Numbered from the stretch's first letter, positions 45,105 through 57,846 are shown. The stretch is DNA of 64,000 nt from Zhengitettix transpicula (GCA_037074705.1 CM073592.1:54110129-54174128), one strand, 5' to 3'. The notes: generated by a model not told the origin, from the letters alone. Numbers and translations: made by a program.

Positions 45105-46461
45105 GAGTTGGGAAACAAAAGGATCCTCCAAACAACATTTCCGAAAATAAAACAAAATTAAATTAAAATACGCGCGTTACAGCTCATTATGTGTATAAGG
45201 GCTTGTTTCCGGCATCAACAACACATCTTCCACATGATAACCGCGGCCTCGTAAACATTTTGGCCCGGTTAGCGTCCAGAATTTTTTCTCTCAAAAAATT
45301 TAGGATAACGTAACACTCACAAGTAATTAAAATGAAAAAGACAATTAATTCGTTTAAAGTCGGTAGTTTCTTCTTGTGTTGGTGTCTTTCAGCAGCACGT
45401 AGGAAGAATGTTGAGTGCTGTGTGTACATTCGGAGTCGGTTGTTACCCAGTGACCTACTTGAGGCATTTACATTTGCGGAGTCCGGCGAGCGTTGTTATC
45501 TCTAACAGCGGCCCTTACCTAGGAACCCACTTGAGCTGCTAACAGATGACACGTCTGCTCGCACAACAGCCCTCCCGAGCCCCAGCTTCGCAAAGTAAAC
45601 TCCTCAAGCACACGCTAGCAACAACGCACGCAATTCTGATATATGTAGAAATAAAAGTAAGCCGGCCGTGATGAAATAATAAAAGACAAATTACGTTGCT
45701 TCGGGGGAAAGTATGCTGCGTTGTGAAATTATTTCTCTACGCTCATCTGAAAATTTTAAAGGTCATATAAGGCCGACTGCTCGTCATACGCTTTTAAATG
45801 ATCGGTACAACAAAGAAAGGTTAATTAAATTCCGTATTTATAATGAAATGCCATGTTCGTTACCATGGAGACAGACGTGACAAAACTCTGTTTCACAGAA
45901 AAAAAGTATTTTACGTACCAAAATGACGCGAGGTCAAATTAACTTCCATGATGGACAACTACGTTTGTTTTATGGTGAAGTTGTTGTATGAAAATTTGAA
46001 AAGTTATTTGGGAAGCATAGTTCTTGCTGCTTCAACAAACCCTTGGCAGTAACCACCGTTACGCTTGAGACGTCTATAATATAGCAACAAAACTTGACAG
46101 CCTCACAACCGTAGAGGCAATATCACATTTTCAAACCAATTAGTACTATTCTATAAAGGCATTTATCTGACAAAAAAAATAGTTTGCAGTGACTCCTAAA
46201 ACACTCAAACCTTAGGTTATTGGGTTCGGATTTGCTTAAAACATTGCAACTAGGTTTGCGTACAGTTCTTATATTATCAGATTTAGCTTAATGTGCAGGA
46301 ATAATTGTCACATTCAAATCAGCTTGGTTTGTGACAACGGAAACTCTTGTGACACTTCGCCATATTCAGTGTAATTTTTTGGATTATGAGTGTAATTAGT
46401 GTTTAACCTATTAATAGAGTAAATTATTAATAACGCCAAAACAGACAATTAAAAATACTAG
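45105..46461. other. Spacer with GC-richer beginning
   Basis: 45105-45620 is GC-richer with an unassigned 80-codon minus frame (45187-45429); the remainder is AT-rich. No gene recognised. Confidence 0.4.
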
Positions 46462-46900
46462 TTTTTAAAAATTTTATTTAAGAACAAGTTTCAGTCCGGG
46501 TCCTCAACAAATTTCAAAAAGATAATAGATTTAATTGCAAAAAAACTTCAGTGGATAGTCAAATGTTATAATAAAAATAGATTAAATAACAAAAATAGAT
46601 TAAAATGTTAGAATATTACAGATCATTAATTAAATTTTAATAAATATTTCATATTAAATCAATGTTTTTCTCGACGTTGAAAGAATTTGTTTTATACATA
46701 ATCGGATACATCGGATACATCGGAAAGTAATCTAGATTTGTATTTGCTAATGAATTTGTGATCTTCCAAATTTAAATAGTGTTTTTAACATCTTTGACTA
46801 TCCACTAAGTGTACAAATTTATGTAAAATTTTTATATCTTGATTGTAAATCTGATGAGGGTCTACAATAGGACTGAAACATGTTCTTAAATTAAATTTAA
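46462..46900. repeat. Largest foldback with hammerhead-like cores (copy 6)
   Basis: The arms (about 46462-46600 and 46760-46900) pair over most of their length, for example CAGTGGATAGTCAAA with TTTGACTATCCACT and AAGAACAAGTTTCAGTCC with its near complement. On the plus strand it reads CTGATGA (46851-46857), GTC, a loop, GAC, GAAAC (46874-46878): both hammerhead boxes exact. On the minus strand (46507 to 46488) it reads TTGAGGA and GAAAC around a shortened middle. The loop is about 160 bp and AT-rich, with no coding sequence. Confidence 0.6.
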
Positions 46901-49900
46901 TTAAATTCTCGATTCAATTGATTGTTTTGTCCTTAATAATTTAAAATCATTATCACGTCGGTCTATGACAAAGAAGGATGTATTTTATGCTAGTTTTGCA
47001 AATTAACGGTCATTTCTTTGCATCTATATTATTTACGGTTACTCTTCCTTATTGAAAATGTAAATTTTATCGGTAAAACTGAAATGGCCGTAATAATTTG
47101 TAGATGAATATTAAATTCATTTTTTAATTTATTGATTTTTCTATGTCTGTGCTGAGAAAATCGCAGAAAAACTTTTAACTTCAATAATTTCATAACTGAG
47201 GAAATATTTAAATGTTATTGTTTTTGTCTTTCTGTCCGCTTAATATTTATAAAGAAAATGGTAAATACGAACAAATTTGAAAATTATATAATATTAAAAT
47301 CTTTTTTTCAACTTGAATGTGTGTGTGTTGAATTTTTTTTAATACAGAATTTTTGGTCAGAAATTGTATTTGTCATAACTATTATTTTATTGGCAATCAT
47401 TTAAATAATTAGTAGACGCGGAATTTTGTTAGAGGTTCATGAAAGCAAAAGTAAATGACGTAAATTTAGTATTTACTGTAAGAGGTCAGGAATACCTTTT
47501 TTTTTCATAACATCTACGTCAGAATCTTTTTCTACCGCGTCCAGTGTTTTCATTTGTCATCGAAGGAGACAGTTGAGAGGTCGGTGCAGTCCCAACGCTA
47601 ACAATATATTTCACTGTCATTGAAATATGAACAGGGCTAAGAGATTTCAGATGCTCTTTTGTTGTTGTTTTTATGCAGCACTGATCTTTTCTCTTCAACA
47701 TTTGTTATCTGACACACACTCTATAAATGCTGTAATAACAAATGAAAAAAAAACTATTATTACGCAACAGAAAATTGTTGTAATAAATCACTCAACAAAA
47801 ATATTACGCTAAATTATTATTTTCGTACAGAAACAAAATTTAAAATGAAGAATCGTGGTATTTCATTGATATTAGTCGGATATCATGTACGAGTACAACC
47901 TCCGACCTGAAACTTTGACGTTTTGCAATAATTAATATTTGCTCAATACAGGACCATGAAAATTATATTTTTTATATAATCATAGATGTATTTACAGCTA
48001 TATATTACTCATTCTCTCCGTCTCCTCTCGTACATTTGTTCTATTTCTCACTTACTATCATTCGCTTGGTTTTCATTGGGCAAACACATCAGTTCTGATC
48101 CGTTATTTAATTATTTAACGTCCACAGTGACCATTGATACTTATTGGCGCCACAGGATATCCTCCGGTCAATCCACTCGATGTGACATCAGCTGTTAATG
48201 ATTTATTTCCGTTTCTCCCGACTAATAGACTCTTTTATCTTCATCTAGCCGTCGGGTTTTCTCATTCTTGCGATGTAATGCGCTTACAGAAATAAATACT
48301 TTTTTTTAAAAAAAAAGTTAAACAATAATTTTAACCATTTCATTCCGTGAAGTTATACATTTTAACCAATGACGAAAATGCCGTAAATCCTGATCTTTAT
48401 TTTTTTTGTTATGAGTTATAACATTGGTTAATGGTCTGTTTCTTTTTGCAATAATTCTTTGTTCCTCGGCAAAGAGGAGTCGTCGTAACAAATTTTATGA
48501 GCTTCGAAGCTGGTCCTAAGGGATGACTATAAAAGCAGAGAAGACATAGTTGTCTCTGTAGAACGCCAAAATTGTTGAGTGTGTACAAATTGAACCGAGA
48601 TACTCCACTTAACCCCGGGACAGGCTGAAAATGCACTCGTGATCAATATTTTTCATCAGTTGTCCGTGAGTAGTGTGCGGCTTGTTTGGGTCATTCCAGC
48701 CCCTAAATGCGCCGAGAGATTCGTCCGGTTATCCAGCCAACATCCGCAATCGATTCATCATCCGATCAAACGTCTCATCACACTTGTATACCGATGATCA
48801 AAGCCACCACAGACTGATGATTCCAGGTATCGCCGCCAGCGCAGTTCTCGAGTGACCCTTAACAAAGAGTCGGTGAGGTTTTTTAACAATTCACTCGTAT
48901 AACGAAGTTCACCATGCCCCATAATAAAGAATATTCTTTTCCGTTTGAGAAATTTTATGGATTACTGTTAATAATTCAAAATTTTTTTTAAAAAAAGTTG
49001 TGCATTTAGTTCTGGCCCTTAGATTTAACACTTAAATCAAAATCAATGCAAAGTGAACCATATTTCTGAATAGACACAAAAATAAGTTTTTTATAATTAA
49101 ATAGAGACTTTTATATAAATAATTTATTTTTGAATAACATTATTATTTTTGTTTTAATAATTTTAATTTTATTGATTAAATTAATTATTACTATTTGATA
49201 AACTACAAAAATTACGAATGTTATCTCTCATCTCCGAACACCGGTAAGTGACTTTATTATAGATACAGTCTGATATGTTACATGCAACAGAAACGAGGCC
49301 TTACTGGTTTCTGTTGGAATCATTCATGATCGTTGACTGCATGCGAAATCTCGTGTGGATCTCTGGAGGATCGCTGTCGGGGCACGTCTCCGGGATCAGA
49401 GCGTATTCTCCAGAAAGGCTTAACTAGACAACAGCGAACGTGAGGGCACTGCGGAGGTGTACTTCCATCTCGGTCCTCAACACTCACTTTCATTTTTTTC
49501 CCGAAGATATCCCTTATTTTAGAACATACGTTTTCGTTCTTATAAGCTACAATACAGAAAATAACTTAAATATTTTCGTCCCGTCATCACCTGAACTCCA
49601 CCGTTCCACTTAGGAAAATTATTTAAGAACAGAGTCAATTTTCTTCCTATAATATAAATTAATATATAAATCCGCTCTTTCATACCGTATTAAAGGAGAC
49701 TTCATTACCAACACTTACTGAGTCATTTGTCTGTGCATAAAGGAATAGTAATGTATTAACCCTGTTGCTCATTTTTCCTGTTAATGACCCACGACCAGTT
49801 TCTTACTAAATCATTCTTCAGTCTATTCGTTTTATTCCTCTCAAGCATAGCTCTCTCTATACTTATTTTCATAGCTTTAATTTTGAACACCAGAGAGTAT

Positions 49901-50358
49901 TAATTGATCAGATACGTACCTCTCCAGTGTCAATGGAAAACTGTGGGGAAATATTAAATTTAACTGGGTTGGCAAAGATGTTGAGTCGTAATGTCTAATG
50001 ACTACCTTTAGATTATTTCTCTAAGACGCGCAAAATAAATTTTTCCTGTTTCTCCATCACACTTTTCAGTTCTCTTGCATTTTTGTGATATTCAACTCTT
50101 AAAAGAAGGACGTTACCATCCTAATTTATTAAGACTTTCAGTTAAATAATTAAAATATTTCCTCTCCTTCCATAGAAACTATGAAACTACAAATTGAGTT
50201 TAACTTTTGTCAGGGTTAAATTTTATTGACAGAGTTTTTCTACGTGTTGCTTCGGCACTTACATCATTCATAATAATAATGATAATTTTAACTACAAGTT
50301 GTGTTATTGTCTTCTTTCGTCAATATGCAATGCATTTTTTCACTTCTCTCTGGTTTTT
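46901..50358. other. AT-rich DNA, GC-richer patch at 49.3-49.5 kb
   Basis: Short frames only, none recognisable. At 49242-49248 CCGGTAAGTG resembles a splice donor but has no exon context. Runs of T followed by A occur near 48300 and 48980. Confidence 0.4.
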
Positions 50359-50740
50359 TGAACTAAGGTTCCCACATGTCGAGGCACCTCGCCCTGTTTC
50401 GAGAGGTGTATGTTCCGGGATCGCAGACCTTGGGCCTCCTAAATTGGTCAAGGCTCAGGGAGGGAAACCTGCGACCCCACAGCAAACCCCTCTCCCGCCT
50501 TTGAAAGGGCGTGGAACAAGTACCAAATGCGTGACCTACCTGATGCAGGTTTTTCCAAGGTTTTCCCTGCATCACTTTTAGGCGAATTGCCGGGTAGGAT
50601 CCTTAAACCATAACCTGGTGGCCCTAGTTAACCCTTGGCTCCCTTACTCTACTTTTCCGTATTCTCCCTTTCACTCCCTTTTCTATTATATAAGAGGGGA
50701 GTTGCCACTATGAGGATTACCCTATACATAGCCTGTTTAC
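50359..50740 (+). mobile_element. SINE-like family, copy J
   Basis: Starts GAACTAAGGTTCCCACATGT and ends CCTATACATAGCCTGTTTAC. A deletion removes the part between CTTGGG and CCTCCTAAATTGGTC. It belongs to the CCTATACATAG subfamily (TATAAGAGGGGAGTTGCC). Its 3' end leads straight into a TTC run. Confidence 0.8.
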
Positions 50741-50764
50741 TTCTTCTTCTTCTTCTTCTTCTTA
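50741..50764. repeat. TTC microsatellite at SINE 3' end
   Basis: Eight TTC units directly after copy J. Copy H has a GAA-type run on its element strand, so the tail microsatellites are of opposite strand type. Confidence 0.9.
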
Positions 50765-51271
50765 CGTCAATTTGAAACGTTCTAGTCGTATACGTTATGC
50801 AGGGAAACAAAATTTCTATATGTTGAACACTTGCGTACTACAAAAAGATATCAGTAACCGTTCCACACGTCCATAAACATATGGTGTAAGTCACCGCTGT
50901 ATTTGTATCGTGTTATTTTTCGCTGTGTTTCATATTTGCAGTTTTGTTCAAATTTCTGCAGTATTTTGCGAAATGAAAATATATTAGCAACCATGTGGGC
51001 TTCAGATGAATCACATCCACGGCGAGTGTAAGGGATTCTATTGCGGGAACGAATTCGATGACTGCAGTATGCAGAACTGAGTTTTAAAGCCGTGATGACG
51101 TCAAAAAGCCGCTGACCTTTTCCAAGCTCAATTACTTTCAAATGTTCAGAAACAGAAGATTAGCTTTGGGAATTTTGAACTATATAAAAATTTTAATAAT
51201 ATACCACGTTGTCTTTCTGTTTATATTATAAAAATATTCATACTTTTTATATTAATTGCACTATAATAATT
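50765..51271. other. Spacer, unassigned frame
   Basis: A 96-codon minus frame (50851-51141) has no recognisable domain. Confidence 0.4.
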
Positions 51272-51517
51272 AACTGGAAACCTACAAATACCTTTCACAC
51301 CACAACACATTTATTAGTGCTGTCCTATAACCAAATTTTACCATTTAATAGTAGCTTTTAATTGACGCTGGGTAAAACACAATGCTCGATCCTTATTGAC
51401 AATACGGCGCCCCAAAAATAAGTTCTGACAACTGTTTGACATTAATGTCATGTTTCTTTCATTCTTTTTTTTTAAATGTGCTACTGTGGTCTGAAATGTA
51501 TTTGTAGGTTTCCAGTT
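51272..51517. mobile_element. Short TIR element (MITE), 246 bp
   Basis: Terminal inverted repeats of about 43 bp: AACTGGAAACCTACAAATAC at the left and its complement at the right, continuing through ACCACA and ACATTTA with few mismatches. TTAA (51270-51273) precedes CTGGAAACC, and TTGA follows the right end, so a piggyBac-like TTAA target that later mutated is possible. No coding sequence. The interior holds TGACATTAATGTCA. Confidence 0.75.
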
Positions 51518-52657
51518 GAAAATGGCAGTAGTCGAAAGTTCCTAATTCAATTAAAATAATAACTAAGCTTTTTACGATAAAAACTGGATACGGTCAGCGT
51601 GCTATTCTATTAACAATCAGAATATGCGTACTTCCCTTCACAGAAGTTAGAACGTTTGAAAAGGAAGGGACAGAATGAAAAATTCTGTACAGAGCAGCGA
51701 GGGGATTTTTCGCTTACAAGTTACCTAGTAGTGAGAAATGATTTTAAAGAGCTAACTAGAAGCTAGGAGCATCAGTTTTCAGCCCTGCAAACAAAGCATA
51801 AAACATCGTGAGTCCAGACTAATATAACCATAGCCCTTGTCAGAGTGTTTGCTCAAGAAACTTTATAGTTAGTAATTAGCGTATGTTTTCACGGCAGCTA
51901 AAAGCATCATAATTTATTTGTGGCCAAGTTCATTCTTTCGTCGATAGTAATATATTCATACGGGGATTCAGTCACCCATTGGACCCTTAGTTTTAGAAAT
52001 ACTGCGGTGCTTATTAATCATCAATCTTATAACATTTACCAATTGTATTAAAAATATTATGTTTTTATTTTACTTACCCTCGTTGAATATAATAGTTTTA
52101 AATTATATAAAAATATCCGAATATACGTATCAGACATATATATAGAACATGTGTGATGTGGTGTGTCATTGTGAATGAAATATCACCTCCTGTTTCACAA
52201 GGCAGATTCGTAAATTTCCACCGAGTAACAGCACGCTAACATATAATGGCGCCCGTAATAACGTGGAGGCAGTACAGACTGCCGTAAAATAAGAACCAAA
52301 GTACTAAATCCCACCGATGTACTGAGCCGCACAAGGGGAAACTATGAATAATAGCCAATATAGGTCAGTATTAACACGTTTTTTCACCTACCCCACCCCC
52401 CTTTTTTTTGTATTAGTTACAACCAGAGCCCAGCTTAATTGAGACCTTTTCAGGGACGCAGGGTAACTAAAATTGTCTCTGATTTTGTATTTCCCAACGG
52501 TCAGAACTTTAATTTTTGCGATTCTGATTTTGGAACTAATGAGGTCCACAAGCCGTGGCCGTTCGCGAGCTTATGCCGTCGTTAGTGGGCGCTTGCGAAT
52601 ACACGCGCATGGCAGCCCGAAATATGGGCTTCAATTAGAGCAAGACAAGCTGGCGCC

Positions 52658-52668
52658 CTATATAAAGG
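52658..52668 (+). promoter_or_regulatory. TATA-box-like motif in a GC-rich context
   Basis: CTATATAAAGG lies at the end of a GC-richer block, preceded by GGCGCC and followed by a C run. A TTCACT that could serve as an initiator lies about 20 bp downstream, closer than usual. No open frame follows, so promoter activity is only a possibility. Confidence 0.3.
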
Positions 52669-53542
52669 CCCCCCCTTCACTAATGAAACATTGGAATTCA
52701 ATTATTTAAAGTAACACTTGTTTTCAGAATCTCATACTGGGAACGTTCGTGGCATATCGTTGTTTCACCTAGAGGTAAACAGAATATCTCGTATGCATAT
52801 CATAACGTCAATATTTTGAGGTGCGTATAATAAATACTACAAGGTCTTCTATCCGCCGATTTTCTTGTACATCTGAACAGTCGAACATATTGTTTGTTTA
52901 AAATTGTGGGTATAAATATACGAAAAACTATTATTTGCAGTTATTAGAATGATTGCAAATCCTTAAACCACACAAAATTGTAAAATATATGATTTTCATA
53001 ATTACTGCTTTCAATATTTAATTTTGTTTTTGTGTTGAATATTCTTTTCTTGGACAAAATTATTAAATTTATCAACCTACATGTGCTTGATTACGTTGTA
53101 TGAAATAGTAACGAATTGCCCTAATAGCGGGCAGATTTATAACCAAATTAATGGGTTAAGGTTTAATATAAGAAAAAGATTTAATAATTTTTTTCATTAT
53201 TATTAAGTAAAGCTTCAAAAAGATGAAAAGGACTCAATACAGACAATTTTATAATAACTATGATGACTTGAGAATAACTCATACTTTCTCCAAATGGGTC
53301 GTCAACATAATTTTTTTCATATTTGATTTTCGGAGTGATAATTTTTGTAATTACTGCTTTCTATATATAATTTTATTGCTGCTTCGTATATTATTTGCTT
53401 GAACTAAAATGTACTTTAGTGCAACTAAGTGATCTTATTACCTTTGTAGGGAGACTTTTTTGATTATTTATAATATTTTTCGTTTTTCTAAAAAATGGAA
53501 TGATATTTCTACTTGTGCACTGAATATTCATGTCCAAGCACT

Positions 53543-53568
53543 CTGATGAAAATACGTTTATTAGAAAC
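53543..53568 (+). repeat. Isolated hammerhead-like motif
   Basis: CTGATGA, AATA, CGT, TATT, then GAAAC, all in the hammerhead core order, but with an all-A/T stem II and no clear inverted partner. It could be a decayed remnant of the foldback family or chance. Confidence 0.25.
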
Positions 53569-56130
53569 AAAGGTCATAGAAATTACTAACATTGAATGTG
53601 TCGCATTACTAAACTATTAAATCTAAAATTTTTTAAATTCAGTCTTCTCTTAAACTTAGGAAACAGACATATAAAACCTTAATAAATAAAGCTTAATTCC
53701 AAATTTAGTCAAATTCGGTTAAGACATTCTTCCAGATAGGGCCCTACTCATGAATAACAATTTTATGGAAGCAATAAAATACCATGTTATTGTATAATTG
53801 CAACTTTGCATCGTAGAAGCGATGTTCAAACCTCATTATAAAGTGTATAAAAATTATGAAGATTATGTTCTTAAATTTTCTTGAGAAAAGTTCATCGTCA
53901 GCATACACAAATACCAAATCACCTAACCCTGAGCGCTCGGCTATCGTTTTACCTCACAATGCGTTTGTTTCGAGGGGAGTGCAAAGGCATCGCGATCGCG
54001 GAGCTTGATATACATTTACATTGGAAATTATGAAGGAGAATAGCGTAGAATGAAGTTCATTCTACTATGATAGAAACCTGCTTAAAAAATTTTGCTTTAT
54101 TATGAGAAATCTTTAAAACGTTCAAATGATTGACATACTTATGAGTATATATGGGAAAATAATTTGTGAACTGCACTTCGTTATATTAATTGAACATTTA
54201 CATGAACTAATTTGTTTTCTGATTCGTGACACAATAAAAACAAACAAAAGGAAAATGATGTTTGAAAACGCCGATTCGAGGAAAAATGCCGATGTGAACC
54301 AACAAGGTCAGTCGCGGTCACGCTTCATACTCGCGTGTGGGAAATACTTCGAAACGCGGCTGATTTATTGGCTCGGGGTACTATTTATTGTCCATTAGCG
54401 ACAATTAATGTTGTTATGAGCTTGTTGACTATGAGAATACTGGAAGCCTCGCAGCCAAAAACATACAAGTTAGGTGATCAACGTTTCCAATTACTTGTTG
54501 TAGGACGCTTGCAAACAAGGAGTATTATTTATCCGAATATGTAAATAGTTTTAATAAAGTGAATCTTATACTATAATAGTAGCAAAATTAGTTAAATTTC
54601 CCAATATAAACAACTTGGGTGTTGCAATAACGATACGAACCTTTAATATAATTGCCGTATGGTTAAAATTATTGGTGTTCCGCGCCAAGATGTTTATTTT
54701 AATGAAGATATATTGTCGAATGTACTCAAAATTAAATATTCACGTAATTGTACTATAAATTATCCTGTAAAATTTTGTTTTCTTGAAATTTCAAGATTAA
54801 TAACTTGAAATTATATTATTTAATTGAATTTTACAACAACCCAAAAAATTAGGAATGAAACGTGTGTGTGTTATAATGGTTTTACTATTATAATGTTTTA
54901 AATTTTTACTCATAATAAACTTGACTCAATAGGCTGATATTTTGTCATTTATTTAAAGAAGGTGGATAATTATAACTAGTAAAAAAATTTACTTTATTAT
55001 TTAAGCTTAGCAGCATAATGAAAATTTTTGAAAAATAAATTGTATGATTTTATAATGGTTGAACACGGTTGCCGTTGTGTTTATTTCTATAAAAGTTTCC
55101 AAACTTCAGCGATGCATGATTACAGCTTGGAAATTAACGGGCCCACGGTAGAAATAAACGTGAGCTATGTGCAACGGCTAAAACTAATCGACGAAGCTCT
55201 GTCTGGCGGGGGACAGGATTACGTCTGACCACAGCCGCTGCGACAGATGGTCCTTTATGCTCATTTACAGCTTTTGCTCGGTTTTAAATCGTTGCCAATT
55301 TTTCATGTGTCCAATACAGCAACCTTTTCTTCACATCGTCGTAAATCCAGATAATAATTTCCTTTCGTACTTTTTGTCTTTTATTAAATCAGTAATTTCG
55401 TTAAGCATTGTGATTTTTGTCTCTACACTGCTTCTAATCTAGTGATTTAGCGGTCCTTTACGATTAATGTATCGTGACATTCGAAGCAGATTTCTGAATA
55501 CCATTCTTAAACACTGTGGCTGTTTTTTTATTTTCACAAATTTTACATAGGGTCTCCATGATATAATAATGCCATGCGAAATTTTGATAGAAATTGGTGG
55601 ATGTTCCAAAATCTTGACTTAGTCTGTCAGACCTATTTCGATTAAACTCTATATGCTTGCTATTTAGAAGTGAAACAACGTTTTAAGCCATATAAAACAG
55701 TCGTCCGCCATATTGCGACTATATTCATAACTTCCAAAACCTGATTTTAAATACCTGGACTGGTAGTTCTATTTACAGAATGTAAATAACTTTGACGCTA
55801 TCTTATATTGTCATCCACCATTAGTGTATTTAAAATTTACGCTATGCAATTTTTTAATGGCATGTTATACGTAAACAAAATATTTGTTGACAACAGTAAG
55901 AGAAAGTATATCCTTAAGATAATCTTATGGGTAGAGCAGATACATAAAAATACTTGATAGTGAAACAACGAGATATAAGTAACGCGTTAAGGAAAAAAAA
56001 TAGAATCAAACCCTATATAATTATCAATATATATACCGAAGTCAAACCTTTGTGCAAAAATCTAATCATAATGTTAAGATCCATGAATATTTCTATTCTC
56101 GTATTCAAAAATATACATATATATATATGG

Positions 56131-56380
56131 TATCTCCCGCTATCGGAAGGGCGTGGGACAAGTACCCAATGCCCGACCTACCTGATGCAGGTTTTTCTAG
56201 GGTTTTCCCTGCATTTCTTTAGGGGAATGCCAGGTAGGATCCTTAAAATATAGCCCGAGGGCCCTAGTTAACCCTTGGCTACCTTCCTCTACCCTTCCGC
56301 ATACCCCTTTCAAATCCCTTCCTATGCTATAAAAGGGGAGTTGCCCAACGTGGATTACCCTCATGTAGCCTGTTGCCCTA
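56131..56380 (+). mobile_element. SINE-like family, copy K (3' half)
   Basis: Starts at TCTCCCGCTATCGGAAGGGC, almost exactly where copy E starts, and ends CATGTAGCCTGTTGCCCTA. Both ends join TA-rich microsatellite, so it inserted in, or nucleated, a TA tract. There is no long A tail. Confidence 0.8.
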
Positions 56381-56406
56381 ATATATATATATCGCATTTA
56401 TCATTT

Positions 56407-56825
56407 CACCTCGGCCTGTTCTGAGAAGTGTATGTTCCGGCGTCACAGACCTTGGGCATACGGTAAAAGTTGTCTGCTATTCCCATTGGAATAGTCGGCC
56501 AGCTGCCTCCTAAACTGTTCGAGGCACGGAGAAGGGAATTCTGCGTCCCCACAGCAAACTCTTCTCCCGCTATCGGAAGGGCGTGCGACAAGTACCCAAT
56601 GCCCGACCTACCTGATGCAGGTTTTTCTAGGGTTTGTCCTGCATTTCTTTAGGCGAATGCCAGGTAGGATCCTTAAAATATAGCCCGGGGGCCCTAGTTA
56701 ACTCTTGGTTACCTTCCTCTACCCTTCCACATCCCCCCCTTTCAAATCCCTTTCCTATGCTATAAGAGGGGAGTTGCCACTATGTGGATTACCCTATACA
56801 TAGCCTGTCTACATACAAAAAAAAA
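56407..56825 (+). mobile_element. SINE-like family, copy L
   Basis: Starts CACCTCGGCCTGTTCTGAGA and runs intact to CCTATACATAGCCTGTCTAC, then ATAC and an A run. It belongs to the CCTATACATAG subfamily. It follows copy K by only 26 bp in the same orientation, yet belongs to the other subfamily, so the two are separate insertions. Confidence 0.85.
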
Positions 56826-57826
56826 TTATAAGTATTACAGACAAATTTTCAGTCTTCCTTTCCAAGCGCTTTCCCCTCTCAATATTTATTTTCTCTAAAC
56901 TCATTTTCTATACTCTAGTTAGCTTCTTCTATATTAAAAATTAATTTATATGTAACCGTCCCCTTGGTCGATGATTTAAATTCAAGATACTTCGTCCATC
57001 GGTCGCCATGTTTCCTAAGATATGCATTGTGATGTATTAATCTCTTTCATCTCACGAAGTTATATCGCAAGTTATTCAGTCTAGATTTGATAATCATAGT
57101 TCTTTCAATATTTTATCTTGTAGCTAGAAGGTTTTGAATCACTATCAATCCAGGATTCTCCTCGAAAGTGTGTGACAGTATTCTGACTTGGTTAATTTCA
57201 TATCGGAGTTTTAACCTGGCGAAGGGCATCGAAATAGTTATAATTTTTCAGCATAAACCAAGATTAAAGTCGAGTATCAGTTATCGAATGAATACTAGGA
57301 TATACGAAAAATGTTCTTTTTTAATTATAAAATTACAATCTACATCTGTAGAGAGTATTAAGTTTACTGTAAGGACATTTAAACTCGTTCGGGGAAATAG
57401 CCATTAATATTTCTCCTCTTTTTTACATTATTTCACTTTTAATTTTTCGAAAGTCTTCTGACTTTGCTCGGTTAAATCGTCGTTAGTTTATTGGTCAGTA
57501 ATTTTCTTTAACATCAATATTTGCGACATATGATTATTTAATTCTAATTAAGTATGTCACAAGATCAAATCGTACATATGTTGTGTAATTCATTGTTAGT
57601 ACTATTTGCACACTTGAGTATTTATCAGTAATTCAAATTGATTTCAGCGCTAAACTCGTCGCTTGTAGATCAATTCATCTTTCTTTTAATAGTGTCACAA
57701 ATTTTATTATTTTTGTCTGCCAAAAATAGTAGTATAACAGAACGGTATAAAAACAATGAATGATTTTTGCTTGCACATTTTACCCAGGTCTTCCCTGTTT
57801 CCGGATTTACATGGCTCAGATGAGCC

Positions 57827-57846
57827 TGAATATTCCTGAATATTCC
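57827..57846. promoter_or_regulatory. Perfect four-unit heat-shock element
   Basis: TGAATATTCCTGAATATTCC consists of four contiguous alternating 5-bp units (nGAAn, nTTCn, nGAAn, nTTCn), the full consensus recognised by HSF trimers. It also reads as a direct repeat of a 10-mer. No heat-shock gene is visible nearby in the window. Confidence 0.45.

Larger units (their letters stand above)
51518..56130. other. AT-rich DNA with one promoter-like spot
   Basis: Frames of 60-90 codons (52473, 54126, 54335, 55028, 55257) show no domains. A GC-richer part at 52520-52680 carries the TATA-like site listed separately; the isolated hammerhead-like motif at 53543 is also listed. The run into the SINE at 56131 is a TA-rich microsatellite (about 56108-56128). 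Confidence 0.4.

Noticed and set aside
48296..48318. T-run followed by A-run (also near 1805, 35350, 48980)
   Set aside because: Simple sequence common in AT-rich DNA; no consistent flank.
50207..50581. 124-codon plus-strand frame
   Set aside because: Its C-terminal half is SINE-like copy J in translation. Similar short frames inside other copies are broken at different places, so it is a repeat artefact.
53880..53915. CTGACGA on the minus strand followed by an AAGAAAA-like end
   Set aside because: Spacing and second box do not fit the hammerhead core.
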